Source: Gammaproteobacteria bacterium
GTDB taxonomy: Bacteria > Pseudomonadota > Gammaproteobacteria > Pseudomonadales > IMCC2047
Assembly (NCBI GenBank): GCA_021773395.1
Contig: JAJFKB010000002.1
Coordinates: 62,001 to 126,000, forward strand
Direction of reading: 5' to 3'
Length of the DNA stretch: 64,000 nt
The notes under the pieces were generated by a model. That model searched no databases and had not been told where the DNA came from. It saw only the letters and a list, made by a program, of their open reading frames with translations. The position numbers were made by a program, and so were the translations under genes. Each line of letters begins with the position of its first letter. Position 1 is the stretch's first letter. Below are positions 14,818 to 23,972 of the stretch, one piece after another.

Positions 14818-17189
14818 AACTCACTCTTTTTTAGAAGGACTAACTTCCGTATCGCAGCAACTGCTACAGTTTCAAGTTCACAGCCATTGGCCTTAAACAG
14901 CCCGTTGGTGTCCAACGTGCCGCCCTGGTTGGTGTAGCCGAAGGCAATACAGCGCTGCGGTCCCAGATCCAAAGGCCTGCACACACCGAGCAGAGTTTCC
15001 GGCCGCAAATGAGCGACAAACACGCGCAGGGCTATGTTCGAAGGAAACAGCGCTTCTTTAGCTGAAACGCTGCTAACAAAGGCCTGTTCCGATCGATCCC
15101 TGGGCTTACGAAAACGGCCGGGTTCCATCAAATAGGTGACAAAGCTTGAAATACCATTTCCGCTAAGCTCTTGTTGAATCTGGATACAAAGATCGAGCTG
15201 ATAAGCCCCCACCGCTACCAGCTGCACTTCGGCATTGTTGCTCTTCCCCAGGGTTATAGCACCCTGGCTCACCAGTAGCTGCGCCTGTTGTTTGCTAAAA
15301 ATGGTCTTCACCTGTTGTTTCGGTACCGTGAGCGCCCAGATTTGTCCCTGTGTCCGATAACAGGCGTTTAAACAGGCAATGCCGCTATTCGCATCGGCGG
15401 GATATACCACACGCGCTACATCGCTCATTTCACCCATTAAGGCCTCACCAAATAATGAATCCTGGTGTGACTGTTCGTTTTTACCGTTCTCCCAGAGATG
15501 CGATGTAGCGATTACCGGTACCGACAACCACTGAGGGGCACGGCCTAACTCTTTCTGGTGACGTGCAAAAATGATCTCCTGACGGATCGCTCCCAGCATT
15601 TTCACGGCAAAAGCTTCATAGGAAACCACGAGGTTCATTCCGCCTTTATTACCCAGCGCTGCGCTCACTACAGCTTCTTCGTTTAGGGCTGTGATAACAG
15701 AACCCTGAATCGACTCGGCCACGCCATCTTCCTGTTTCAGCACACGGTGTTTCAGCTTATCAAGCGTATGTCCCATACGGTTACTGCGCAATTCATCGGG
15801 ATTGCCAACCCTTACCCTCAATTGAGGATTAGCATGCACTAGAGCAATGAAATGCCTGTCAATCGCTTCCATGGGGGAATATTCGGCACCCACGGTTACC
15901 CATTGAAATGCCGGGATTGGGCTAAGAGAAATATTCCTCCGGCAGAGTGGATGATCCTTCTCCGGCAGCCGGGCATCTTTATCATGCGTGTTTAATTGTG
16001 ATGAGGCCTGCCTGAGCTTTTTTTCAGATACAAATAAACCTGCTACAAACTCATTAAACAAGTCACGGGATGAAAGGTCATACTTAGGATTTTCAGGTAG
16101 CGGCGCACCATGTGCGGCATTGGTTCCCTCACCATAAAAACCATAGCCTTTTATCGTTTCGGCAATCAAGTAAGGTAATTTCACCGGATAACTCATATGG
16201 CCAGCCTGAACCTGTGCGCTGCAGGCCTGCAAACGGGCTTCGGATTCAAAAATTCCCCAAATAAACGCCGACGGATCCCTGCCATCAATGGCGATCGGAT
16301 AGAACCCATTCAGTTGCAGGTGCTGAAAAAACCATTCCAAACCACCTTGTTGATACATGATGGAACGCTGGTCTATACGACGGCCATTAGCGATCATTAC
16401 CGGCGTCACCAGACCACAGTCCTCCGCTCGCCACCAGCGGCTGGCCCAGTCGCTGCCGCGTTGTTCTTCGAACGCGCCATCGCTGAGAAACGCCACCAGA
16501 TGTTCACCCGGCAGCGGCATATGCACATACTGCAATTCGGCGAAACCCAGATACCCACCTTCAATCAGGCCACCAGCGGTATGCGGGTTAACGTGACTAC
16601 CCAGTGGAACACCAAGACGACCATCATCCGCAATCGCATAGCTGTAAAAATCCCGCACCAACTGCGTCAGCCCCTCTTCATTCAATGGATAGCGTTCTGC
16701 CTGTTCCGGATAAAGATTTTGCAACAACACATTGACCGCATCGATGGCTGCCACACAGTGCCCCTGCCCCATCAACCAGCTGCGGGTTTTACCGGCCAAC
16801 GTATTGGCAACCATATAGCCGACATAGGCAGGCACCATATTCAGGGAACCGCCCGTATGCCCTTGGGGGTTAGTTTTAAAAGCTGATGCCTCGAGAGCAC
16901 TGCCGCTGAAATCCACTTTGTTGCTGTAGGTCATATGCACCACCAACCACATCGCCGCGCTCGCCATGCGGTCGGCGGCATGCAATACGTCCAGGACTTC
17001 GTCTATCTGTTTAAACCGCCCCGTACAAAGGAGTTGCTGGCAAAGATCGAACACTCTTACCTGCGTTTCATCCCGGTGTTGGATCGCACCATAACCCTTC
17101 GCCCAGCGCGCAAAGGCGGGATAGGTATCACGATATAACCTTGCCCTCTGTTGTGTCCGATGATCGTTTTGTTGATCTATGGCATACAT
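14814..17189 (-). CDS. Phosphoketolase-family thiamine diphosphate enzyme, divergent
   Basis: 791 residues, the length of phosphoketolases, which cleave xylulose 5-phosphate or fructose 6-phosphate with phosphate to acetyl phosphate and an aldose phosphate. Family features: H-T-G-G-S-L-N, N-P-H-T-A-G-G-L-I-E-G-G-Y-L-G, and a diphosphate motif D-G-A-F-E-E-Q-R-G followed about 25 residues on by A-N-G. Several canonical motifs differ: the usual G-H-G-G-P-G is M-G-Q-G-H-C and G-D-G-E-A-E-T-G begins S-D-G. It therefore belongs to a divergent branch, and reaction or substrate may have shifted. Ten bases after acetate kinase, the usual partner that turns acetyl phosphate plus ADP into ATP, which supports phosphoketolase activity. 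Confidence 0.82.
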   Translation of the reverse strand: MYAIDQQNDHRTQQRARLYRDTYPAFARWAKGYGAIQHRDETQVRVFDLCQQLLCTGRFKQIDEVLDVLHAADRMASAAMWLVVHMTYSNKVDFSGSALEASAFKTNPQGHTGGSLNMVPAYVGYMVANTLAGKTRSWLMGQGHCVAAIDAVNVLLQNLYPEQAERYPLNEEGLTQLVRDFYSYAIADDGRLGVPLGSHVNPHTAGGLIEGGYLGFAELQYVHMPLPGEHLVAFLSDGAFEEQRGSDWASRWWRAEDCGLVTPVMIANGRRIDQRSIMYQQGGLEWFFQHLQLNGFYPIAIDGRDPSAFIWGIFESEARLQACSAQVQAGHMSYPVKLPYLIAETIKGYGFYGEGTNAAHGAPLPENPKYDLSSRDLFNEFVAGLFVSEKKLRQASSQLNTHDKDARLPEKDHPLCRRNISLSPIPAFQWVTVGAEYSPMEAIDRHFIALVHANPQLRVRVGNPDELRSNRMGHTLDKLKHRVLKQEDGVAESIQGSVITALNEEAVVSAALGNKGGMNLVVSYEAFAVKMLGAIRQEIIFARHQKELGRAPQWLSVPVIATSHLWENGKNEQSHQDSLFGEALMGEMSDVARVVYPADANSGIACLNACYRTQGQIWALTVPKQQVKTIFSKQQAQLLVSQGAITLGKSNNAEVQLVAVGAYQLDLCIQIQQELSGNGISSFVTYLMEPGRFRKPRDRSEQAFVSSVSAKEALFPSNIALRVFVAHLRPETLLGVCRPLDLGPQRCIAFGYTNQGGTLDTNGLFKANGCELETVAVAAIRKLVLLKKSEL

Positions 17190-17198
17190 GGTAACTCC

Positions 17199-18353
17199 TC
17201 ACTCAGCCACTAGCTGAAATTCATGATCAAAAGGAAAGTGATGGTGTACGGAGTGCAACATGGACGCCGCCTCATCAGCCGCCACTACCCAACACTGCAC
17301 CCGCGATGCCGGTCGCGATAGAATTAGCGGTAAAGCTGAACATGTAAGAGGCTCTTCTAACGTAATTCCTAAATGGGAAAGACTGCACAACAAGCGACAG
17401 CAAATATCGACATTGTTTTCCGCAATACCACCGCTAAGAATGACACCATCCAGCCCGCCTAGAATGGCGAAATAGGCTCCCAGCGTTTTCTGTAACCGAT
17501 AACGGAAAAGATCAAACGCCAGTTGGTGTTGCAGCTGGTCACTCGCAAACAAATCCGCCATGTTATCGATACCGCCAGACAGACCCCACCAGCCGGATTC
17601 GTGATTTAAAACATGATCAGCCTCTTGTGGGGACCAGCCCTCTTGCCGCTGCAACCAAGTCAGCAATCCAGGATCGATATCGCCACTGCGTGTACGCATA
17701 AGCAACCCTTCATTGGGGGTAAATCCCATCGTAGTATCGACCGGCTTGCCATCACGAATGGCGGCCATAGAACAGCCACTGCCCAGTTGCGCAGTTACCA
17801 AGGTGTAGTGTTCGACTTCGGGATTCAGAGTTTCCCACTGCTTTACCATCGACTCATGAGCAAAACCATGAAACCCGTAACGGCGTAAACCGTGCTTTTC
17901 AACAAGTGCCGCGGACAAGCCATAGGTTTGAGTGACTTTTGGTAAATCAGCAAAAAAATCCGTATCGAAAACGGCAATGACGGATAAAGGCGAAGGGGCG
18001 CTTCGACATTGCTCGATAAGATCAATTGCCAACTTGTTATGCAAGGGTGCCAGCGAAACCAAGCTTTTCAATGCTTGAAAATTATCATCGTTGATCATTA
18101 ACGGTTCGGCGTGGCTGAGCCCACCATGTACGACCCTGATGATCACCGCGCGGACATCTTGATTAGCCAGAACATTCTTCAACAAAGCAGCCATGCTCGC
18201 ACTAAGCTGATTGGATGACCGATCACCATCAATAGTACCTGTTGAAACAGCGGTTTCTATTTTTATTACACTGTGTACCGCCCACTTAATACTGGAACTA
18301 CCCGGGTTCAGCACTAGAAAAACAGGCTGTGTAGATCGTTGACTTAGCATCAT
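17199..18353 (-). CDS. ackA: Acetate kinase
   Basis: About 384 residues of the ASKHA kinase fold: N-P-G-S-S-S-I-K-W at the start, R-V-V-H-G-G, R-Y-G-F-H-G-F-A-H, Q-L-G-S-G-C-S-M-A-A-I, D-T-T-M-G-F-T-P-N-E-G-L-L-M-R-T-R-S-G-D-I-D-P, and L-S-G-G-I-A-E-N. It transfers the phosphate of acetyl phosphate to ADP. The canonical L-G-N-G and F-H-G-T-S-H are L-G-S-G and F-H-G-F-A-H, small changes in the active-site region. The start at 18353 is chosen because the family begins there; the longer frame runs back into the DUF5676 gene. It sits 10 bases before the phosphoketolase gene in the same operon. Confidence 0.92.
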   Translation of the reverse strand: MMLSQRSTQPVFLVLNPGSSSIKWAVHSVIKIETAVSTGTIDGDRSSNQLSASMAALLKNVLANQDVRAVIIRVVHGGLSHAEPLMINDDNFQALKSLVSLAPLHNKLAIDLIEQCRSAPSPLSVIAVFDTDFFADLPKVTQTYGLSAALVEKHGLRRYGFHGFAHESMVKQWETLNPEVEHYTLVTAQLGSGCSMAAIRDGKPVDTTMGFTPNEGLLMRTRSGDIDPGLLTWLQRQEGWSPQEADHVLNHESGWWGLSGGIDNMADLFASDQLQHQLAFDLFRYRLQKTLGAYFAILGGLDGVILSGGIAENNVDICCRLLCSLSHLGITLEEPLTCSALPLILSRPASRVQCWVVAADEAASMLHSVHHHFPFDHEFQLVAE

Positions 18354-18378
18354 GATAACTCGCGAACCAATAGATTGG

Positions 18379-18642
18379 TCACGACAATTGCTGCATGCGG
18401 TTGTAAATAGACGCCAACAGCCAGCCAGCAAAACCAGTCACAATGAACCAAGCCACCAGTCCTTTTATAACTCCTGCGAGAGTCATATGCCAACCCATAT
18501 CGTCGAGTTGCATATGAAGCATATCGCCTGACATGGACAACATCATGACTGGCATTACCATGACAAACACACTGCAAATCAACCAAAGTGTTGCCGCTGT
18601 GATGGCGCTGGCTATTCCGAATTTGAAAGCGTTAAGTATCAT
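18379..18642 (-). CDS. DUF5676-like small membrane protein
   Basis: 87 residues with two membrane helices (about 10-35 and 55-80) joined by a Met/His-containing loop (M-L-H-M-Q-L-D-D-M-G-W-H-M). It matches the DUF5676 family of small membrane proteins found in metal and stress islands. The methionine and histidine content suggests contact with soft metals, but no function is known. It lies between the helical protein gene and acetate kinase with short gaps and is part of the long minus-strand operon. Confidence 0.65.
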   Translation of the reverse strand: MILNAFKFGIASAITAATLWLICSVFVMVMPVMMLSMSGDMLHMQLDDMGWHMTLAGVIKGLVAWFIVTGFAGWLLASIYNRMQQLS

Positions 18643-18690
18643 CGTTATTTCTCCTTTATGTGGTGGTATGTCTTTGTAAATTGGATTGTT

Positions 18691-19149
18691 CTATATATCC
18701 TCAAAACGATTGGCCGACTGAGCCATACGCATCATTTCGTGCTCTTCCAGCGACCGGAGTGATTCCATCAACTCTTTGGCAGAGGGGATATCCGCCCTGG
18801 AGGCGAGATAGCGATACAGTTCAATCACCTGCTGGTGTTGATCGACTATCACCTCCATGATTTGCGTGGCATCCAACTCCGCAAAGGGCGCGTCGCAATG
18901 CGCATGCCGAACGATGGGGTGCTTTGCCACATATTCGTAACACCAGGTGTTCAGTGCATGCTCGTCGCCTGAGGTTTCAAACCCGCTGACTACCTTGGTC
19001 AATGCCTTCTCGTGATCGGACAGATACCCAAGGATCATCCGCGCCCGTTCACTCGTATTCTTGTCCGCGCAATGGGATAAACACTGGCTGAGGTGTTGGT
19101 GGAATTCCCGGGTCCAGTGCAGCACATCTTTTAAGGTTTCAATTTGCAT
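18691..19149 (-). CDS. Helical protein of unknown function (ferritin-like or hemerythrin-like bundle)
   Basis: 152 residues predicted almost entirely helical, with spaced His, Glu and Asp residues (E-F-H-Q-H, D-H-E-K-A, D-Q-H-Q-Q-V-I-E-L, E-E-H-E-M-M-R-M) suggestive of a four-helix bundle that could hold a di-iron centre. Cysteines occur at C-L-S-H-C and H-A-H-C. No signal peptide or membrane segment. I do not recognise the family. The gene is 33 bases after the beta-CASP hydrolase gene and 48 before DUF5676, in the same operon. Confidence 0.6.
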   Translation of the reverse strand: MQIETLKDVLHWTREFHQHLSQCLSHCADKNTSERARMILGYLSDHEKALTKVVSGFETSGDEHALNTWCYEYVAKHPIVRHAHCDAPFAELDATQIMEVIVDQHQQVIELYRYLASRADIPSAKELMESLRSLEEHEMMRMAQSANRFEDI

Positions 19150-19182
19150 ATCTTTTTTCTCCGTTGTGGATTGACACTTCGA

Positions 19183-20538
19183 TTACAGGTGCAAAATATC
19201 GCGATAACCCGCTACGCCTATGGTGAATTTTGTCTGTTCCTGCAAATGCACACGCAGGCTTTCAAGTGCTTCTGGATCGCCGTGAATCAATTGAATTCGG
19301 GTGGTATCGGTCAGTGCCGACTGTTGTAACCACTGCGTGAGTTCAAGGTAATCTCCATGGCCTGACAAACCCGATATCACGTCAACCGAAGCGCGCACAA
19401 GTATCCATTGCCCATGAATTTTCACCGCATCGACACCTTCCAGCATTTTTGCGCCGCGAGTACCACCTGCCTGATAACCGGTAAATAACACCGTGTTTTT
19501 AGAACGGCCTAACAGGCGTTTAAAGTGGTGGAGAATACGCCCACCAGTAGCCATACCACTGCCAGCGATAACAATATGAGGGTAAGCCTGACCGGCGATT
19601 GCCTTCGATTCATCTACCGTACGGGTATAGGTCACGCCATCGCACATGCGGTAGCATTGATCGTGGTTCAAGCGGTGCTGGTCACTAAACTGGCAAAAAA
19701 TGTCCGATACTTTGATGGCCATAGGGCTGTCGAGATAGATAGGCATTTTGGGGATTTCGCCCTTCTCCATTAAACTCACCAACAGATGCTGCAAGGCCTG
19801 CGCCCGTCCTACCGCAAAGGCCGGAACCAGCAACACGCCTCCACTTTTGGCGACACGGTTAACAATTGCCGCCAATTGCTGGAATGGGCCATGGGTGTCG
19901 TGCCGGCGGTTGCCGTAGGTGGACTCCATAAGCAACAGATCCAGTTCCGGCAATGGCCGAGGGGGGTTCATCAGCACGTCATCGAAGCGACCGACATCGC
20001 CAGAAAAACCGATGCGCTTCCCTTCCGCTTCCACTATAATGCTGGCGGCGCCAAGAATATGCCCGGCGGGCTGTAGATAAAAACGGATATCCCCCACTTC
20101 GATCTGGTCATCAAAATCCACGGACTGAAACAACTTCATGCTGGCTTCCGCGGTTTGACGGTCGTAAAGTGGCTCGGGATGTTGGTGTTTGCCCAGTTTG
20201 TGTTTACTGTAATACTTGGTGTCTTCCTCCTGAATATGGCCACTGTCGGCCAACAAAATCTGACACAAGGCTTTAGTGGCGTGATGGGTAAACACCGGAC
20301 CACGAAAACCTCCCTTGTACAGCACCGGGATGTAACCGGAGTGATCCAGATGCGCATGGGTGAGCAGTACGGCATCCAGCCTGCCGATGTCCAGGGGCAA
20401 GGTTTGCCAGTTGCGTTCCCGCAGCCACTTGTACCCCTGAAACAAACCACAATCGACCAACACGCGTGTACTGTCAGTTTCCAGCAAAAACTTAGAGCCA
20501 GTAACGGTTTCTGTACCGCCAATAAAGGTAATTCTCAT
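19183..20538 (-). CDS. Metallo-beta-lactamase / beta-CASP hydrolase (RNA-processing type)
   Basis: 451 residues. The N-terminal fold carries the zinc motif T-H-A-H-L-D-H-S-G (about 60), a second His in A-G-H-I-L-G-A and Asp in F-S-G-D-V-G. The beta-CASP insertion has E-S-T-Y-G-N-R, P-A-F-A-V-G-R-A-Q and G-S-G-M-A-T-G-G-R, and the C-terminus S-G-H-G-D and I-H-G-D. This is the family of CPSF73-like and bacterial RNA hydrolases, often called MBL-fold RNA metallo-hydrolases. It overlaps the PRPP synthetase gene by 4 bases, so it is produced together with the nucleotide enzymes. It might supply nucleotides by degrading RNA; that link is inference. Confidence 0.9.
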   Translation of the reverse strand: MRITFIGGTETVTGSKFLLETDSTRVLVDCGLFQGYKWLRERNWQTLPLDIGRLDAVLLTHAHLDHSGYIPVLYKGGFRGPVFTHHATKALCQILLADSGHIQEEDTKYYSKHKLGKHQHPEPLYDRQTAEASMKLFQSVDFDDQIEVGDIRFYLQPAGHILGAASIIVEAEGKRIGFSGDVGRFDDVLMNPPRPLPELDLLLMESTYGNRRHDTHGPFQQLAAIVNRVAKSGGVLLVPAFAVGRAQALQHLLVSLMEKGEIPKMPIYLDSPMAIKVSDIFCQFSDQHRLNHDQCYRMCDGVTYTRTVDESKAIAGQAYPHIVIAGSGMATGGRILHHFKRLLGRSKNTVLFTGYQAGGTRGAKMLEGVDAVKIHGQWILVRASVDVISGLSGHGDYLELTQWLQQSALTDTTRIQLIHGDPEALESLRVHLQEQTKFTIGVAGYRDILHL

Positions 20539-21461
20539 AATGATTTTCCTGGCAATTTCAGCATGCTGATAATGGGAGCAATCAGCTGCGACGTGATATC
20601 GATAGCATTGGAAGAATGGGGGATGGTATTGGACGTGACCAGTTGGCTCAGGCCTGAGTCAAGTAAGGTTCTATCGCAGTGATCGGCAAATATGCCGTGT
20701 ACCGCCACACACTGAATCTTGTCGATTCCTTTGGACTGAAGTGTTCTAACACATTCCAAAATCGTCTGCCCACTGGAGATTACGTCGTCGATAATCACTG
20801 CCGTTCTATCCCTGAATTCGTTGATGTCGGGCAGCATCACTTCGACTTGGCGATCCCCGAAGCGCTGTTTTTCTCCAATCACAAAAGGATGTTGACTAAA
20901 GGCAGCAATCTCAGAAACCCATTGCTCGCTTTCGCTGTCCGGCCCAACCAACAGTAGGTTGCTTTGCGTTTTGAGCCAGTGCGCCAATGCCGGAGCCCCT
21001 TGCACAACACGACTGGGTATGGAATAGATTTCATCCAAGGAATGATAGCGATGCAAATGTGGATCGACCGTGACCAGCCAATCAGCATGTTGAGAAAGGC
21101 ACTTGGCAAAAATACGTGAAGTAACCGCTTCCCCATCGACAAAACGGCGATCCTGACGCATATAACTGAGGTAAGGCGCCGCTAACCCCACTTGCGTTGC
21201 TCCCAGCTCCCGCAGTGTTTCCAATAAAAACAACAACGGTAGATATTTGGTGTTTGGGTGTGACAGGTCAGCCACCACAATACAGGCGCGATTTTCTACA
21301 GCAGAATGAATACGCAGATAGGACTCCCCATCGGGAAACCTTCGGGCATTGAAGTCGCCTCGCTGACCACCAATCGCAGTAGCGAGAGATTCAACCAACG
21401 GATGATTGTGCAGGGAAAATATCAGCGGAGATTTATCGTTCACAGCCGTCGCTTCGCTCAT
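20535..21461 (-). CDS. prs: Ribose-phosphate pyrophosphokinase (PRPP synthetase)-like
   Basis: 308 residues with two phosphoribosyltransferase-like halves. Motifs include R-F-P-D-G-E-S-Y near the start, P-Y-L-S-Y-M-R-Q-D-R-R-F (ATP site), D-P-H-L-H-R, and the PRPP-binding loop D-D-V-I-S-S-G-Q-T-I. The form resembles archaeal or short bacterial PRPP synthetases. The normal reaction joins ribose 5-phosphate and ATP to give PRPP and AMP. In this operon, directly overlapping a nucleoside/AMP phosphorylase-like gene, it could also run in the direction that recovers ribose 5-phosphate. It is overlapped by 4 bases on both sides, which argues for coordinated translation. Confidence 0.88.
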   Translation of the reverse strand: MSEATAVNDKSPLIFSLHNHPLVESLATAIGGQRGDFNARRFPDGESYLRIHSAVENRACIVVADLSHPNTKYLPLLFLLETLRELGATQVGLAAPYLSYMRQDRRFVDGEAVTSRIFAKCLSQHADWLVTVDPHLHRYHSLDEIYSIPSRVVQGAPALAHWLKTQSNLLLVGPDSESEQWVSEIAAFSQHPFVIGEKQRFGDRQVEVMLPDINEFRDRTAVIIDDVISSGQTILECVRTLQSKGIDKIQCVAVHGIFADHCDRTLLDSGLSQLVTSNTIPHSSNAIDITSQLIAPIISMLKLPGKSL

Positions 21462-22963
21462 TGCGCCTCCTCGATAGTAAAAATCATCGATTGACGATAA
21501 AACTCCATCGCGTATTGTTGCTCTCCGATCGTATCGGAATAGAGGGTAAATAAAGACTGTCCAGCCTCAATCTTTTCGCCGACACTTGTATGAAGACGCA
21601 TCCCCGCAGCCTCTGTCGCCGGAGCGCCTGCCAGCTTCGCCAAGCGCGCGAGTTGACGATTATCGATAGCGGTAAGTGTGCCCGCAGTTGTGGCCGCTTC
21701 GGTATGTTGGTAGCTGGGGTCAGGCAGGGCTTTCATCCCACCCTGTGCAGCCAAAATGTGCTGAAACTGCTGCCAGGCTTTACCTTCATCCAAAATTGCG
21801 ATTGCTCTTTCCAACCCTTGTTCATAACGCTCTGAATAAGCGAGTGAAAATAGATGTGCCGCTAAAAATAAAGCGCGCTCTCGTAAATCCTGTGGCGCAT
21901 TGTGCTCGCATTGCAATACCGCCAACACATCGCGCGCTTCTTCTACCGGGCCGATACCTCGTCCCACCGGTTGACTACCATCCGTAATGAGGCAGCGAAT
22001 TTGAATACCACAGGCAGCCCCCACTTGGGTAAAAAGTGAAGAGAGTCGCTCGGCATCTTTTTGCGAGCGCACCTTAGCTGTGGAGCCGACGGGAATATCA
22101 ATCACCGCATGAGTGGAACCGGCGGCGATTTTTTTGGATAGCACTGAGGCGATCAACTGTCCTTCGCCGTCTAAGTCCAGGGCCCGTTCAATGCGAATCA
22201 ACAAATCATCAGCTGGACTCAGATTCACCGCCCCGCCCCAGACGAGACAGGCATGGGTTTGTGCTACAACACGTTGAATGTCGGTAATTTCCAGATTGAC
22301 GGTAGTCAGTGCTTCCATGGTATCCGCAGTACCCGCCGGAGAGGTGATTGCTCGCGACGAGGTTTTGGGAATCGTCAGTCCCGCCGCGCTGACTATGGAA
22401 ACCACCAAAGGCGTGGTGCGGTTGCCCGGCAATCCTCCAATGCAATGTTTATCGAGAACTTTTGTTTGATCCGCCCATTTCAATCGTTTACCGCACGCTA
22501 CCATGGCCTTAGTGAGCCCGATGATTTCATCCACGTCCAAGCGACTGCCTGCACATACGCTAAGAAAACTCGCGATTTCGATATCTGAATAGCGATGGGC
22601 GCTGATGTCCTCGACGATATCGGCAATCTCCTGATCACTGAGTTTATGACCGTAAATTTTTTTACGTACTGCGCTTAATGACCCCACAACCTGTGCATGG
22701 CTGACACTTACCGACTCGCCATCCTTAATATCTAGACGTTGCTGCGTAATCTTGGACAACCCGATTTGTCCCACTAATAGCTTATCGTTTCTAACCACAT
22801 TAAGCGTCGCAATCAACTGCTCAGTTCTGGTGCTGATTGACAAGCGCGTGTTCGCGTTAAAGCCCTCTGCGCGGCAGATATGGCAGTCCTCCTGCATATA
22901 CACAACAGGCTCCTGATGGGTGTCAATGCCCATCGCCACCGCTTGTAGAATATGTCTGCTCAC
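21458..22963 (-). CDS. Thymidine phosphorylase family, AMP phosphorylase-like (TIGR02645-type)
   Basis: 501 residues, longer than DeoA (about 440) because of an N-terminal domain with D-C-H-I-C-R-A-E-G-F. The core carries the phosphate-binding K-H-C-I-G-G-L-P-G-N-R-T-T and S-S-R-A-I-T-S-P-A-G-T-A-D-T-M-E. These are the hallmarks of the archaeal-type group (TIGR02645), which includes AMP phosphorylase: nucleoside monophosphate plus phosphate gives base plus ribose 1,5-bisphosphate. Bacterial members are often annotated as putative thymidine phosphorylase, so the true substrate is uncertain. It leads the TP-PRPP synthetase-MBL overlapped trio. No RuBisCO or ribose bisphosphate isomerase is seen in the window. 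Confidence 0.87.
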   Translation of the reverse strand: MSRHILQAVAMGIDTHQEPVVYMQEDCHICRAEGFNANTRLSISTRTEQLIATLNVVRNDKLLVGQIGLSKITQQRLDIKDGESVSVSHAQVVGSLSAVRKKIYGHKLSDQEIADIVEDISAHRYSDIEIASFLSVCAGSRLDVDEIIGLTKAMVACGKRLKWADQTKVLDKHCIGGLPGNRTTPLVVSIVSAAGLTIPKTSSRAITSPAGTADTMEALTTVNLEITDIQRVVAQTHACLVWGGAVNLSPADDLLIRIERALDLDGEGQLIASVLSKKIAAGSTHAVIDIPVGSTAKVRSQKDAERLSSLFTQVGAACGIQIRCLITDGSQPVGRGIGPVEEARDVLAVLQCEHNAPQDLRERALFLAAHLFSLAYSERYEQGLERAIAILDEGKAWQQFQHILAAQGGMKALPDPSYQHTEAATTAGTLTAIDNRQLARLAKLAGAPATEAAGMRLHTSVGEKIEAGQSLFTLYSDTIGEQQYAMEFYRQSMIFTIEEAQ

Positions 22964-23023
22964 CCTGATATCCCCATCATTTCATGCCTCTTGGAAGTGT
23001 TGCTGGTGCATGCACACATGACG

Positions 23024-23368
23024 TTACTTTTTATGGCAACTCCATGGCTCATGCTTGGCGTTGTCTTTTACGTTCTGGTCGACAAAACGGTAGTTACTTT
23101 CCTTGTGTTGGGTCCACCAACCATGGCTCAGCTCCAGCCCATGTGTCGTCATCACCTTTTCCACATCCTCTATCGACAACCTTGAAGCGTCATAGGCCAG
23201 ATCTAACCGGTAATGTTTTTCGTCGAAGGCAACCGAATCCATCCCGTAGATCTCATCGATTTCAGCGACTGCCGCTCGAATAGATTCTGCGGGTGCAGTC
23301 TCAATTTTCAGATGCCTGTTAACCAGATTGGCTTCAGAAACACCCAGTCTGTGTTCTTTCTTTGTCAT
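23024..23368 (-). CDS. Small HMA-like fold protein with C-terminal Cys/His tail
   Basis: 114 residues. The middle (about 15-75) has the beta-alpha-beta pattern of heavy-metal-associated domains, with D-S-V-A-F-D-E-x-H-Y-R-L-D-L-A-Y-D and L-S-I-E-D-V-E-K-V, but lacks the CxxC loop. The tail ends W-S-C-H-K-K. The ATG at 23368 follows AGGAG; the longer frame to 23407 has no ribosome site. Its domain resembles the second domain of the YHS protein at 13276-13773. The gene lies between the copper operon and the nucleotide operon on the same strand. Function unknown. Confidence 0.55.
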   Translation of the reverse strand: MTKKEHRLGVSEANLVNRHLKIETAPAESIRAAVAEIDEIYGMDSVAFDEKHYRLDLAYDASRLSIEDVEKVMTTHGLELSHGWWTQHKESNYRFVDQNVKDNAKHEPWSCHKK

Positions 23369-23476
23369 GACATTACTCCTTTCATTTCTCACTTCTGTTG
23401 CTATCACTGATATAAGCCAGCTTATCGCTCTCAGGCCAGATTGAGCGGTGCGATTGACGCGCCACTCAATTTTCCG

Positions 23477-23959
23477 TTAACGTTTTTTATGCCGGTGCAG
23501 TTTCTTCTCTTCTGCACTGTGCGACACCATTTGATCCATCATCATTTCCATCATATCGATGCGCTGTTGCATCACATCCATTCGCTGCTCCATGTTCATG
23601 GCCGGTGCGGCCTTGCTTTTACCCTTATTGCTTCTCATTTCGCCCATGGACTCCTTTATGGATTTCATACCCTGTTGCATGCTTTCCATGTGTTGTTGCA
23701 TCAATTGCTCACGTTTTTTCGGGTCATCCTCCTTGGTGATCTGCCCCATGAGCTGATGCATTTTCTGCATCTGTTCATGCATGCCACCCATCTTGCTGTG
23801 ATCCATCATGCCCATTTTGCTATGGTCCATCTTGTCCATCATCATCCCGCCTTCCATTTTCTTATCTTGCTGACTCGCGCCATGTTGATGGTCGCCTGCG
23901 GCGAAGACCGGAGTAGCAAGTGCGGCTGCTATTACCACTGTAGAGATTTGTTTTTTCAT
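23477..23959 (-). CDS. Methionine/histidine-rich periplasmic protein
   Basis: 160 residues with a signal peptide (cleavage after V-F-A, about residue 20). The mature N-terminus has G-D-H-Q-H and then repeated M-D-H-S-K-M-G clusters, and the rest is helical and rich in methionine (M-E-M-M-M-D-Q-M). Such Met/His clusters bind Cu(I), Cu(II) or silver in periplasmic resistance proteins. The start at 23959 is picked because it begins the signal peptide; the longer frame runs into the methyltransferase gene. It is the last gene of the copA operon, so a periplasmic copper sponge is likely. Confidence 0.72.
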   Translation of the reverse strand: MKKQISTVVIAAALATPVFAAGDHQHGASQQDKKMEGGMMMDKMDHSKMGMMDHSKMGGMHEQMQKMHQLMGQITKEDDPKKREQLMQQHMESMQQGMKSIKESMGEMRSNKGKSKAAPAMNMEQRMDVMQQRIDMMEMMMDQMVSHSAEEKKLHRHKKR

Positions 23960-23972
23960 TGGACTATCCTCA

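Noticed and set aside
16197-16886. 229-codon plus-strand ORF
   Set aside because: Antisense to the phosphoketolase gene; no domain seen.
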